A stretch of DNA of 64,000 bases from Pectinophora gossypiella. Its lineage: Eukaryota; Arthropoda; Insecta; Lepidoptera; Gelechiidae. Position numbers and translations under genes: made by a program. Of the stretch, positions 53,713 through 64,000 are shown piece after piece. Position 1 is the first letter of the stretch. The number at the start of each line of letters is the position of its first letter. The notes beneath the pieces were generated by a model. The model made no database searches. It was not told the DNA's origin and saw nothing but the letters and a program-made list of their open reading frames with translations. The DNA is taken from contig NC_065422.1 of assembly GCF_024362695.1 (NCBI RefSeq), positions 6,819,534 through 6,883,533 on the forward strand, given 5' to 3'.

Positions 53713-55368
53713 CCCAGGTAGCACAAAATTGCTGCATAAGCGCTGAACAAGTGCTGGTTAAGAATATCAATGCTGTATGACGGTATTTAAATTGGCTGTA
53801 TTAAAGCTGAAAAAGCGCTTTTTCAGCCAAAAAGGGCCCCAAATTAACCAGCCTTTGGTATTATAATGGCTGAAAATAGGCTGTGGTTTACGTTAATAAA
53901 GGCTTAATTAAAGCTGCAATAAACACTTTCGAAACGTTTCATTCTGTTTAAGATTACCATATCCAGCGCTTGCGCAGCTTTTGACGTACCCGGTATCCAA
54001 TTGAAACGTTTTTTTGAGCTTTCCATATAAAAATATTTAATATTTTTAAATTTTTAACAACAGGAGAATAAGTTTCTATTCAACAGCGACAGGGCATCCA
54101 TTTTTAATTAAAATATTACTGCTTCGAGTTACGGTAACTTGAACCAGTGATTATTATAATAAGTTCAGATTGCGAGTGCAACTTTATCGTGTAGTATATA
54201 CTAATTTATAACTAATAATTGATGCGCCCTTAGAATTATTTAATTATATTGAAAGAAATGTGTAGATAAGTTTCGAGTGAAAAAGCTTTTGGTAAAATTT
54301 TACTTGTAATCATATATAATACCCTTTTATGAACGTACTTTAAGTTGAAACATAGTTATTATGTGAAATAAATGTGTAGTTTTGAAGAATTTAGGATTTA
54401 AAATTTGATACAAACTATATTTTTGAGGTTAGTTATGGCGTCCATAAGGTTTCAGCTTAAGTCGCTGAAAAAATATCTTGTGATTCTATTTGCTGAAAAG
54501 AATACCAATAATCAGCCACAGGCTGCATATGTTCTGCATAAGATACTTTCAATTACACTTTTAGTTTTTACAAGGTTTTGGGGTACGCAGTTCTAATGAC
54601 TAATGAGGTATATCGTATTTCAGCAACTACTTTATGCAGCATATTAGGGCTCCTTTGGCAAATAATAAAAACCGTTAAACCGGTATTATCTATCTATATA
54701 TATATAAAATCCTTTGTCCTGAATGGCGGATCACAGCCCAAACCTGAGTCATCAAGAGCAACAAGTTCCATAAGGGTTTGCCGGAATGTGATAATCTTTA
54801 TAAAAGTACGCATAAATGACACTACGTTTCTACAAGAATTATAAGCCACTTGTAAAATTACACAAAACAGCTTTGCAATCCAAGCTGTTAAAATATACGA
54901 CTCGATACACTTTTACAGCTTCAGGAGTAATTAAATTATACTTTAACGTATTTTAAGCAGCTGCAGGCTGTTTAAAGTATTTATTTTACAGCTTTAACCA
55001 GAAGTCTGTTTATTGGTTTCAAAATAGACCACAAGTAGTGTAAAAGCTTGATAAAAGATGCCTTCACCAGCTTTAAGCGTTAGAACACCACTGGGCCGTA
55101 CCATTAACCAGCTGCCGTTATAAAAGAATATTTTTCAGCCATTCAACAGCAAAAAACGTTATAAAACACTAACTATGAACTCGTATGCAGTCCACAGCTT
55201 AATTACGTATTTTAGATGTACCTTTTACCAACCATTGATTAACTAACGTATTTCAAAGTTTCATAACAGCCTATGGAAGCTAAAAAAACCATTAAACATC
55301 TTATATAACACTTTTACACTTAAATAAGAGGCAGGTTCGACATTTAATCAGCCAGTGTGCTACCTGGG
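53713..55368. mobile_element. Non-autonomous DNA transposon, 1656 bp, with inverted subterminal motifs
   Basis: Exact terminal inverted repeats CCCAGGTAGCACA and TGTGCTACCTGGG. Removing the element with one CG restores the SINE sequence AGTAACCGGGACC, so the duplication is 2 bp (CG) or none. The left part is rich in GCTG-containing motifs (GGCTGTATTAAAGCTG), the right part in the inverse (CAGCTTTAACCAG). No transposase frame is present. I cannot place the superfamily. Confidence 0.8.
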
Positions 55369-55375
55369 CGGGACC

Positions 55376-55650
55376 GGGGATATTGAGGTGCGATTGTTGA
55401 CGTAAAGCAACTTTCGTAAAGGCCGGTCATAGGATGGGTGACCACAAAAATTAAAAAAAGTTTTCATCTCGAGCTCCTCCGTGCTTCGGAAGCACGTTAA
55501 GCCGTTGGTCCCGGCTGCATTAGCAGTCGTTAATAACCATCAATCCGCACTGGGCCCGCGTGATGGTTTAAGGCCCGATCTCCCTATCCATCCATAGGGA
55601 AGGCCCGTGCCCCGGCAGTGGGGACGTTAATGGGCTGATGATGATGATGA
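55376..55650 (+). mobile_element. SINE family C inserted in SINE A
   Basis: 5'-truncated: it starts near GGTGCGATTGTTGACG and ends GATGATGATGATGA. The right 12-bp duplication GTAACCGGGACC is at 55651-55662; the left one is split by the DNA element. Confidence 0.88.
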
Positions 55651-55745
55651 GTAACCGGGACCACCGGCTTAGCATGACAATTGGGTGATCAGCCTGCAAT
55701 TTAGTAACAAAATCAGGGATGTGATTTTTGTGATATGTGACGTTG

Positions 55746-56939
55746 CGCACTTATTTATTAATTTATTGTACACAGGATAACACAGAAATACAATATGACA
55801 ACATGAGGAGAGATAGGCACAACTTATTTCTAATAGGAATTTCTTCCTGTAGGCCTGGGTGAAGCATACACAATACTACATAATTATATTATTATTATAA
55901 TAATACACTAATCGCAACAATTAATGTAATAGCCTTACTTATATCTACAGCTAATTATACAATATACAAACATATATACATACAAATAAATGTAATAATA
56001 ACAATAATAGATATTTATACATTGTTTTAAGTTTACGCGGTTATTATCATAATTAAAACACATAATAACGGGTTCTTACCACTTTTAATGTAGGGCTATG
56101 AGACTCCCGATATTTCAACACTGTTGCAAGTGTCATGATCACGGGATGACTGATGAGATTGGAGTGGAGTAGGTAGATCCATAATTTTCTATCGGGGTTT
56201 TTTTTTTAATATCGGGAGTCTCATATTCCCATTTTAAACGCGGTAAGAACTCGTTAATATGTGTTTTAATAGATATTTACTATAATTTATTTACACAAAG
56301 ATAGATAATGTTCCTTAAGTTTACTTTTATGCAAATGTACCTAATGTAATGTTTTATGCAAGAGGGAACCACTTGTCTATTTTCCCATAAAAAGTAGCAT
56401 GGAGAATGCTACACCGACAAGCGCGTGGCTCCTAAATTAGTGATGATGAAAATTACAATATTGCTTTTTAGATTAATTGCTCCTTTGGAGCAACGTCTCC
56501 ACCAACCCGCAACGGAGCAGCGTGGTGTAGTATGCTCCATACCCCCTCCGGTTGATTGAGGGGAGGCCTGTGCCCAGCAGTGGGACGTATATAGGCTGTT
56601 TATGTATGTATGACCTTTTTTGCCCCTCAGGGTGTAGATAGACAGTTTTGTTAATATTATTATAATCCCTTATGCCAACAACAGCAACAAGCGTGCACAA
56701 CAAGGATGATAAACAATAAAAAAAACCTGTTTACCTCAACTGTTGTCAACCACAAAATTACCTAAATAGCTACAATAATCCATGCAATATAAAATACATG
56801 TAGTGACGTCACACAATAATGATATCACATGATGCCACAATAAACAGTAGATAACATTATGATAAGACGTTATTTTTTGCATACCTCCTTATCTAATGGA
56901 GTTGGCAGGACCACTTAGATACCTACAACTATCCAGTCT
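55746..56939. other. Intergenic, repeat remnants
   Basis: No gene seen. A palindromic repeat at 56050-56275 (ATGAGACTCCCGATATTTC and inverse ATATCGGGAGTCTCAT) shares sequence with 29500-29645. A SINE B 3' fragment lies at 56490-56612 (TCCACCAACCCGCAACGG). Confidence 0.6.
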
Positions 56940-57322
56940 CTTCTTCTTCTATCGTGTGGGCTGTGAGGTGGATTACCAACCTCGGCATAGGCCCCTGACA
57001 TAGCATCATCTCATCTAACGATTACTCACTTACATCAGAAAGTTTTTTTTTTGACTTGACTTGACTTATTGTAGATTTGCCGCAGATGGCATTAACTACT
57101 TGGCCGGACAAATGGGGAGCGCTGAAGGCTCTCACCCGGTACATCAGTAAGTAGTAACCGGGACCAATGGGTTAACGTGCCTTCCGAAGCACGGATCATC
57201 TTACTTTCGGACAATCAGGCGATCAGCCTGTAATGTCCTAACCAAACTAGGGATCACAAAATGATTTTTGTAATATGTCCCCAACGGGATTAGAACCCGG
57301 GACCTCCGGACCACAGTGGTCA
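56940..57322 (-). mobile_element. SINE family A with family E inserted
   Basis: A minus-strand SINE A interrupted at 57043-57140 by a T-headed family E retroposon. ACATCAG plus a near-copy of the next four bases is present on both sides, marking the insertion. Confidence 0.85.
57043..57140 (-). mobile_element. Family E retroposon fragment
   Basis: On the plus strand TTTTTTTTTGACTTGACTTG then GCCGCAGATGGCATTAACTA and GAGCGCTGAAGGCTCTCACC. Read on the minus strand it ends in poly(A), so it is a retroposed 3' end. A longer copy is at 57575-57725; other pieces are at 24575, 29270, 45125 and 61195. Confidence 0.75.
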
Positions 57323-57574
57323 CCGTTACTTTCCAACCTCATCCACAACTGTCCCCCTGTTGCAACGAATCTACAAAAGTCACGTCAAAAAAAATACGCA
57401 TCACTTACTTTGCATGTAAGTATAAATGATAGCAATAAAGTTGGATTAGGCGACAGACATGGCAGTCTCGCAAAGTAGACAAACAATATTACTGGAGATT
57501 ACACCCATGACTCAAGATATGTTTACACATTACATAGCTGAATGTATACCAACAGTCAGATCATCATACCGCTT

Positions 57575-57725
57575 TTTTTTTGACGTGACTTATTGTAGAT
57601 TTGCCGCAGATGGCATTAACTACCTGGCCGGATAAATGGGGAGGGCTGAAGGCTCTGACCCGGTACAACGTTTAAGGCCTGAGGGTGCCCAGTTGGGCGC
57701 GAACCTCGGCTCAGGGCGTCGTCTA
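57575..57725 (-). mobile_element. Family E retroposon, longer copy
   Basis: Same as 57043-57140, extended by AGGCCTGAGGGTGCCCAGTT and CTCGGCTCAGGGCGTCGTCT. Confidence 0.75.
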
Positions 57726-57911
57726 AAAGGAAAAATATTTGAAAGAATTAATCGACTCTAGTGGGTCGATAGCGATAAGCGTTGATTGAGGGAACGTACC
57801 GCTATCATATGACCATCATCTGCAGCTAACGTGATAGTTTCAGTACACGTCGCGTGACTAAAGACCCGTTGGGAAACAGTGTGATAGGGTTGCCAATCTA
57901 TCTATCTACTA

Positions 57912-58080
57912 ACGGCCTCCGTGGTCCAGTGTTTGAGCGTTGGGCTCACGATCCGGAGGCCCCGGGTTCGAATCCTGGTGAGGACTTTTTAATCACTTTG
58001 TGATCCCTAGTTTGGTTTGGACATGTTTCTTGTAACGACTACGTATTTACATCAGTAAATAGTAACCGTTACCAACGGTG
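57912..58080 (+). mobile_element. Rearranged SINE family A
   Basis: A good head (CGGCCTCCGTGGTCCAGTG), then an abrupt switch near 58025 to the inverse of the SINE middle (TGTAACGACTACGTATTTAC), so the copy is partly inverted. Confidence 0.75.
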
Positions 58081-58127
58081 TGAAGTTGAGTGATAGAGAG
58101 TGTGATAAGACAGAGATGTGGTGTAGG

Positions 58128-58420
58128 TAAATGACGATATAGTGACTAGGATTGAGAAGGGAATGTTAGGTTGGTTTGGACACGTAGAGCGGATGAAGGA
58201 CAATAGAATTGCAAAAGCGGTATATAAAGCGAAAGTTGATGGTAGGGCTGGCAGAGAAAGACCGAGAAGGACTTACGACGACCAAATTGGAGATGTCCTT
58301 AGAAAAGGTTCAATACGATCTACTCTGAACCGGCGTGCGTGTAGCAAATGGAATTCTATAGTCTCTGCTTACCCCGGTGGGAAATAGGCGTGAGTTTATG
58401 TATGTATGTATGTACCAACG
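58128..58420 (+). pseudogene. RTE-like LINE ORF2 C-terminus and tail
   Basis: An 81-codon frame (58142-58387) contains LGWFGHVERMKDNRIAKAVY and GRAGRERPRRTYDDQI, ending SIVSAYPGGK. It is followed by a TATG-type repeat tail (TATGTATGTATGTATG). This is a 5'-truncated RTE-like insertion, source family of the pieces at 26345 and 27915. Confidence 0.82.
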
Positions 58421-59640
58421 GCTTAACGTGTGAAAAATACTAATAGGTACATCACAGTAATCCTAGGTCACGGGTGTCGTTCTATACGTAGTAACTATTA
58501 TTCCTTATTCTATAGATACCTATAGCTTGTACTCCTTCCAATTTATTTATTTCTACATAAGTATTTCACTCCTCTACTGCAGCGGTTGCCTAACGAGGGA
58601 AGGCCAGTAGTAGGACGTATATATATATAAAGACTGTGTTATCTGGTGGATTCTAATGATAAACAACCCTATGGTATAGCTGTATCACTGTTCAAACATG
58701 GTGACAAATTGGAACTATTCGTCACGTGCCAGCGACGTCGAAATTGGCACAACGAACCATCAACAGACACAGAACTGGTTTAAATACTTATCACCTTTGT
58801 AATACAGTCGAAAAGTGATGAATCGGGTTTTTTAGGGTTCCCTATCTGAGAGAAACAAGACGGTTTTCTAAATATGACGCTGCAATACGATGTTATATCC
58901 CGACAGAGATGGTGTGATGATCTGGATGCTTGGTTAGGTTATTGGACTCCAGTATCCTGACTCGAGCCGACGTGGTGTGAACCAATATGAACAGTGTACA
59001 TTCTACTGCGAAAGATAACAGCTCTACGCTATTACGGCTCACCACCAATCTCATTGGTCTAACAGAAAGTTCGGTGAGGTGTGGGTACTTAATAAGTAGT
59101 TCACCTTGCCATGGAAGTATCTTTGACTACCCCAATTGGGATATAAGAGTTTAGAAAAGGACATAATTATCAGGAAAGTGTATGTTCTGACAGCTGTCAA
59201 ATTAGTCAAGCTTTAAGTACTTAACGGGGTACTGCGCTATGATATGGGTTTGTTCAAAAATGGAGTGAAAAAGGTCCTTTGAGGTCGGTAACACAGCCAA
59301 GACGGGTCCATCCTGGCTGGCAGCCCCGGCTGTACAGGGGAGTAACAGGATTATGCACACATGCGAATTCAACCTCTTAGCGGCAATTTAATGGGTGGCC
59401 GTGAACGAAATTTTTAAATGATTTAATTACGTATATCTCGGTGGCCGTAAACTTATAGAAAAAAAAACTGTATTTTGAAGACCGCAAGGTCGCGCACCAC
59501 CTCAATATTTTGCTAGGGCCGCCTCTTATAAGATTAATGACTACCTAAATGATGACATGTCTGGTATTGAATGTGTTCCTTTAGTTATTAAATAACTTGA
59601 ATGTATACCCTCATTGGTTTTTAAACGATGTCTTTCTGTT
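58421..59640. other. Intergenic, weak signals only
   Basis: A SINE B tail remnant lies at 58575-58628. An open stretch at 58631-58783 (about 50 codons, e.g. YLVDSNDKQPYGIAVSLF) looks protein-like but has no good splice acceptor or start. 59070-59155 shares ACTACCCCAATTGG with 22960 and 2240, another dispersed repeat. Confidence 0.4.
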
Positions 59641-59644
59641 GCAG

Positions 59645-59772
59645 TTTCTTGTCATTTCTTCTCCTCAGCCATAACACCTTGCGAAATGACTTAGATTAAA
59701 AAATGTTACATTGACATTCAACAAGTTTATCCATGATAATTACGTTGAATAAATGATTCTGATTTCTGATTA
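59645..59772 (+). mobile_element. Retroposon 3' end
   Basis: CATTTCTTCTCCTCAGCCAT, GTTTATCCATGATAATTACG and the short repeated tail ATTCTGATTTCTGATT also occur inside the MITE at 42340-42608. Confidence 0.65.
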
Positions 59773-60044
59773 CTGGTGACCACTTAGCATCAGGTGGCTC
59801 ACCTGCCTGTTAGCCACATAAACAAAAACGTCTCTCGTCATTCTTTGAAGTACGGACGTACGGATCCTTACCACACTTGGCCAGTCTTTTTAATGGCACT
59901 AGTGACTCAATCACCGGATACGTATTTGGGATTCCGGAGGTCACACCGCTCATTCATACGAATTGCTTTAGGATCGTCAATAGAGGAAAAAGAAAGTGTT
60001 TACGGTATCAATTGTGTGTTTTAAATTCTAATATGAAAGTAATC

Positions 60045-60420
60045 GGGTTCGATTCCCGATGAGAACAATGTTGAAATCACTTCGATTGTTTCATATCTAA
60101 TGTTTGGTTAGGACATTGCAGGGTGAATCACACTTGAATGTCCAAAAAAGTAAGATAACTCCATGCTTCGGAAGGCATGTTAAACCGTTAGTCCCGGCTA
60201 CTACCGCAAATACTTAAAAATCTACAAACATACTTTTTACCTAAGTGTTTTCTTGTAACATTGGTGGGGACATTGTCGAAATTACTTTGTGAGCTAAGCC
60301 ATTGGTCCCTGCTATTAGCCGTAAAAACACCTCCACCAACCCGCAGTGGAGCAGCGTGGTGGAATACGCTCCATACCCCCTCCGGTTGATTGCGGGGAGG
60401 CCTGTGCCCAGCAGTGTATG
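60045..60420 (+). mobile_element. SINE family B, rearranged
   Basis: Head part with GGGTTCGATTCCCGATGAG at 60045 and the body to 60200. A second start (GGGGACATTGTCGAAATTAC) follows at about 60267, then the 3' half to CAGCAGTG. It looks like two overlapping pieces of the same family. Confidence 0.7.
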
Positions 60421-60764
60421 TCTTCTGATGAATCGCCCGTCTGCTCACCCCTATAAAGATTGCGAGCGAGCGTCCCCTGCATACAATGCCAGTTATAAGC
60501 GGAAAACTTTCCAGCTAAATCAGGAAATGGAATTCCACCCAATACGTACAAAAGTCAAGTAAACAAAACAATCTTTATGTTAGGTACCTAATTAAGTAAA
60601 AATAGGTAAGTAGGTTATGCCAATAAACATTGTGAGGAAACAATAATTTCCATTTCGTTGCGCAGTTCATATACTTGTTTACAGATTACTAGACTCTTGA
60701 GGTGTTTATACTCTAGATTCATCCATAGACCTGTGCCGTTTGACCTTACAACTTTTCCATGAAA

Positions 60765-60925
60765 GGCGAGATGTACGGTCACGAGCATTAATATGTATAT
60801 ACACTTTGGTACCATGGTCACATTAACTTTTTTGACAAAATAAACTGTAAGTCTCACTAAATGTCAAATATGTTAGTGCGACAGAGTCCTAAAGTGGGTA
60901 CATTATATTGCTCATGACTGTACTG
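60765..60925. repeat. Small imperfect palindromic element, second copy
   Basis: GTACGGTCACGAGCATTAAT and AAAGTGGGTACATTATATTG match 53293-53430. Confidence 0.65.
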
Positions 60926-62029
60926 GACTTACATAGAAATAATTTATTTATTATTTATTATTTCCACATCCACACGTAACACGTTCATAATACGTAAGTA
61001 ATGCCAATTTTATTGTGAATACGTTCCCCAAAACAATATAGGTGGCACTGTTCAGATTTATTTGTTTATTTATTGAAGATATCCAACAGCTTATTAAATA
61101 ACAAAGAATAATTACAATAAGTACAATATTTGTTCGCCAATCACAGGATACCACAAATAAAACGGATTGTAGAACTTGATGAGAACAGTAGCTTTTTTTG
61201 ACGTGACTTATTGAGCGCTGAAGGCTCTCACCAGGAATAGAGAACAGTAACAACAATAAAGATTTAATGTGATAGTTACCTATTTTCTCATTACTCGGAG
61301 CATTTAATTCTACAAAAATGTAATGCTTAATGACAGAGACACTAGATCTCACTTTAATCACATAATGTAAATAGTACCAACTTTAAACTACATGGTTAAG
61401 GAGAGTATGTCTCTAAACATCCCAGGCCAGAACGCTTCCGGTACCACACCCCGATCATTTCACACAAACAATCTCGTTTTACACAGACACTACACATTGA
61501 CATTATCCAACACGTGCATCTGTGTGTGACGTCTGACACCATACAATTCAAGTCTAAACTATGTTCGAAGGGGGGTGAGGTAAACCTAGCTCACACACTG
61601 GTGGGGAGCGGAGAGTCGACGTTCTATACGTAGTATTATTCCTTATTCTAGGCTGGTACCACCTTCGTCTGCCACAAGCTTAATCGAAACCACACGCGTC
61701 CGTCGGCTCTATGCGCAATAGCTATAAACGTAGCTATGTATGACAACATGAATATTGATCGAGTGCATTGTACCTAGATGTGTTTACCTACCTACCTCTA
61801 CCGCTCGTTCTACAGAGCAGACAGTCGTTTCTAGAAACTGACCGCGAACTTTCTCGACCCTTTGAATTGTATAACAGTTCCGTTCCAGATATCAAATGAC
61901 AAAATAACTTGCCACAATAAAACTTCTATAGGGCTGCCAAATAAAAGTGCCAGGGTTACTAGTGGGAATAAACCTATAATTGTTAAATCACTCCTCTTGT
62001 ACACCAACTTTCCTCTTTTTTGCATTCAT
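60926..62029. other. Intergenic, no gene seen
   Basis: AT-rich. A short family E piece lies at 61195-61240. A 41-codon open run at 61656-61778 has no convincing donor or homology and is not called. Confidence 0.5.
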
Positions 62030-62308
62030 CATCAGCCCATTAACGTCCCCACTGCTGGGGCACGGGCCTTCCCTATGGATGGATAGGGAGATCGGGCTTT
62101 AAACCATCACGCGGGCCCAGTGGATTGATGGTTATTAACGACTGCTAATGCAGCCGGGACCAACGGCTTAACGTGCCTTCCGAAGCACGGAGCAGCTCGA
62201 GGTGAAAACTTTTTTTTTGTGTCATAGGCTATGACCGGCCTTTACGAAAGTTGCTTAACTTCAACAATCGCAGACCGAGCGCGTTAACCGCTGCGCCACC
62301 GAGCTCCT
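62030..62308 (-). mobile_element. SINE family C
   Basis: Minus-strand copy from CATCATCAGCCCATTAACGT to GCGCCACCGAGCTCC, with a small deletion near the T-run. Confidence 0.88.
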
Positions 62309-62603
62309 CACGAAATACAATATTGTGACGTTCTATTTTGTCTTGTCGCAGGTTAATTCGAGGTTAAGCTCTCTACGTACAGTTTAAAAATATTCAACCT
62401 GTCAATTTTTTTAAGTTTGTTTTCTGATCATTTCTACACTGGCAGAAAGGTCGTACTCCTCAGCGACCCATTGCCAAAACCTAAAAAAAGGACGGAAATT
62501 GCAACTCACACTTAAACTGTCGCGGTTTAAAAAAGAAACTAAGTAATATGTATAAAGAAGTACCTAATTGAAGTACATTTATTCTAATTACGTTACGTCG
62601 AAT

Positions 62604-62715
62604 CTTCTTCTATCGTGTGGATTATGAGGCGGATTACCAACCCCATCAACCCTGCTGTCAGGGCTACTATTGAGCCGCCAAATGCCCCTGATATGGCTCA
62701 TGTAACGACTACTTA
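62604..62715 (-). mobile_element. 5'-truncated SINE family A
   Basis: CTTCTTCTATCGTGTGGATT to CGACTACTTAC. TTACGTCGAAT flanks both sides (near 62593 and 62717), an 11-bp target duplication. Confidence 0.85.
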
Positions 62716-62779
62716 CTTACGTCGAATGATTGTCAAATATTACCTTTGACATTATATTTTATAGTTTGAAGTCATATAA

Positions 62780-63040
62780 GACCTTTGCATGGCATAGGAA
62801 TGTAATGAGGAAGGATGAAAGGCATATATAACGAGGAAAGTTATGAGTATGAATGTGGATAGATATAGGGTTAGGGGACGACCCAATAAAGTGGGGACGG
62901 ATTATGTAAAGAAGTAAATATATGTGTGTGAAAGGTGTGAGTACTGAGATGGCGACTGACGGAAATGAATGGAAACGGAATACATGTTGTGCCGACCCTA
63001 CATAGAATGGAATAAGGGCAAGAGAATAATGCGCCCTTTA
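62780..63040 (+). mobile_element. Decayed LINE 3' fragment
   Basis: GAAAGTTATGAGTATGAATG, ATATATGTGTGTGAAAGGTG and GAATACATGTTGTGCC correspond to 26645-26860. Confidence 0.6.
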
Positions 63041-63081
63041 CCTATCTTACTGTTAGGCACAGACCTCCCTTCATTTATAGG

Positions 63082-63653
63082 AAAAATTACAAGACTACGA
63101 AGAGTACCTATACTCCAAGCTGCTCTACTACGGTTTGTGGAGTAAAATTACAACTTCCTTAACGGTCTCTATGGCCCAGTGGTTGAGCGTTGTGCTCACG
63201 ATCCGGAGGTCCTGGGTTCGAATCCCGGTGGGGACATATCACAAAAATCACTTTGTGATCCCTAGTTTGGTTAGGACATTACAGGATGATCACCTGATTG
63301 TCCGAAAGTAAGATGATCCGTGCTTCGGAAGGCACGTTAAGCCGTTGGTCCCGGTTACTACTTACTGATGTAAGCCAGTAATCGTTACATGAGCCATGTC
63401 AGGGGCCGTTGGCGGCTCAATAATAACCCTGACACCAGGGTTGCTGAGGCTGGTATTCCACCTCACAACCTACACGATAGAAGAAGAAGATTACAACCGC
63501 GGAGATTACGATGTTAGAAAAGGACAACAAAGTTCCAGATCATCATAGTATGGTATATGTGGCACCCCTGAGCTCCTTCCAGCTCAGAAGGGAAGCAATA
63601 AATGCATCCTTACGTAGATGTGAGAAGGTTCAGACTAGAATTTTCTTCGGTAG
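63082..63653 (+). pseudogene. Exon of an unidentified gene interrupted by a SINE
   Basis: After a good acceptor (TTCATTTATAG, 63071-63081) the frame reads EKLQDYEEYLYSKLLYYGLW to ITT at 63154. The SINE at 63155-63489 plus its second TSD copy follows. From 63498 the same frame resumes: AEITMLEKDNKVPDHHSM, APLSSFQLRREAIN, ASLRRCEKVQTRIFF. It ends at a possible donor (GTAGGT at 63650 or GTACTT at 63654) or, unspliced, at TGA 63658-63660. Removing the SINE and one TSD copy leaves one uninterrupted reading frame of about 75 codons. With the SINE the frame meets a stop (TAA after CGAAAG) inside it. I do not recognise the family. Upstream exons were not found, and downstream ones may lie beyond the window. 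Confidence 0.55.
63155..63489 (+). mobile_element. SINE family A, full length, inside an exon-like frame
   Basis: Head CGGTCTCTATGGCCCAGTGG, B-box-like GGTTCGAATCCC, complete body and AGAAGAAGA tail. ATTACAAC flanks it at 63147-63154 and 63490-63497, an 8-bp target duplication. Well conserved, hence probably not very old. Confidence 0.9.
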
Positions 63654-63784
63654 GTACTTTTGATGACTAGTTTTTTTGATCGTACATAACTCAGTCCTAC
63701 AGGGTGGGCAGAACACTGAGAGAAGCGTTCCGGATTGGGACTATAGCGAAGAGCGCTGAATGATTGAATATTTTTTATTTCAAA

Positions 63785-63960
63785 CATATTTTTTTTTTGT
63801 TTAATTTGCCCCGAGACGGTGCAGGTAAAGGAACATAAAAAAAAAGGTGCAGGTAAAGGAACATAGCCATACAGCCTAGTCATATGAGATTTTTCTTCAT
63901 GTAATTTTCTGAAGGCCGAAGCCATTTTTTTTGTTTTTTGTTCGTTTTCAGTTAAACCAT
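63785..63960 (-). mobile_element. Retroposon family F fragment
   Basis: T-run then GTTTAATTTGCCCCGAGACG and GGTAAAGGAACATAGCCATA, related to 50428-50831. GGTGCAGGTAAAGGAACAT occurs twice in tandem. Confidence 0.65.
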
Positions 63961-64000
63961 AAAAATAGAAAAAGAACCTCTATTTTGGTAAGTAAATTTC

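Larger units (their letters stand above)
53588..55745 (-). mobile_element. SINE family A split by two nested insertions
   Basis: The left part 53588-53705 (tail and middle) and right part 55663-55745 are on the minus strand. SINE C (55376-55650) inserted first, duplicating GTAACCGGGACC. The DNA element 53713-55368 then inserted into the left copy of that duplication. Confidence 0.85.

Noticed and set aside
59794..60062. Two overlapping plus-strand frames of 61 and 76 codons.
   Set aside because: Overlap in different frames, repeat-like surroundings and no recognisable motif.
61656..61778. 41-codon open run after a TTATTCTAG acceptor-like site.
   Set aside because: No convincing donor, no partner exon and no recognised sequence.

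Overview
The window looks like a piece of a lepidopteran (moth or butterfly) genome. It is AT-rich, its host genes are split by introns with GT-AG borders, and it is dense in insect BEL/Pao LTR retrotransposons, tRNA-derived SINEs that recur many times, RTE-like LINE tails and short palindromic DNA elements (MITEs). Nothing in it looks bacterial or viral apart from the retrotransposons. The species is not identified.

Layout. 1-166 holds the last coding exon of an unidentified plus-strand gene. 3430-10849 is a full-length minus-strand BEL/Pao element with an intact 2027-residue polyprotein, LTRs that differ by one T, and a 5-bp target duplication (GATAT). 11359-21739 is a second, plus-strand BEL/Pao element. 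Its two 1893-bp LTRs look identical, each carries a 45-bp x 21 minisatellite, and it has a 5-bp duplication (ACTTG), but its polyprotein is broken by deletions, frameshifts and a stop.

22507-51000 is the host-gene block. A six-exon cathepsin O-like protease lies on the minus strand (22507-32618; 371 aa). About 0.5 kb away and divergently transcribed is a five-exon RBM41-like RNA-binding protein on the plus strand (33146-36137; 381 aa). Converging on that is a BAP111/dalao (SMARCE1/BAF57-like) SWI/SNF subunit on the minus strand (38239-50028; 693 or 695 aa). I joined all three by hand from splice sites, and the reading phases close exactly. The BAP111 gene carries two alternative versions of the exon that follows the HMG box, in matching phase, which suggests mutually exclusive splicing.

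51000-63080 has no convincing host gene and is mostly nested repeats. The clearest case is a 1656-bp DNA element inside the target duplication of one SINE, which itself sits inside another SINE. At 63082-63653 an exon-like reading frame of an unidentified gene is interrupted by a full-length SINE with an 8-bp target duplication.

The three host genes do not form one pathway: they are a lysosomal-type protease, an RNA-binding protein whose vertebrate relative is tied to the minor spliceosome, and a chromatin remodeller subunit. The most interesting signals are the duplicated BAP111 exon, the LTR-borne minisatellite in a coding-defective but recently inserted retrotransposon, the hexapeptide array inside the intact retrotransposon, and the SINE-broken exon at the right end. 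SINE families are labelled A to D here for convenience, and E and F are two further poly(A)-tailed repeats; these are not published names.
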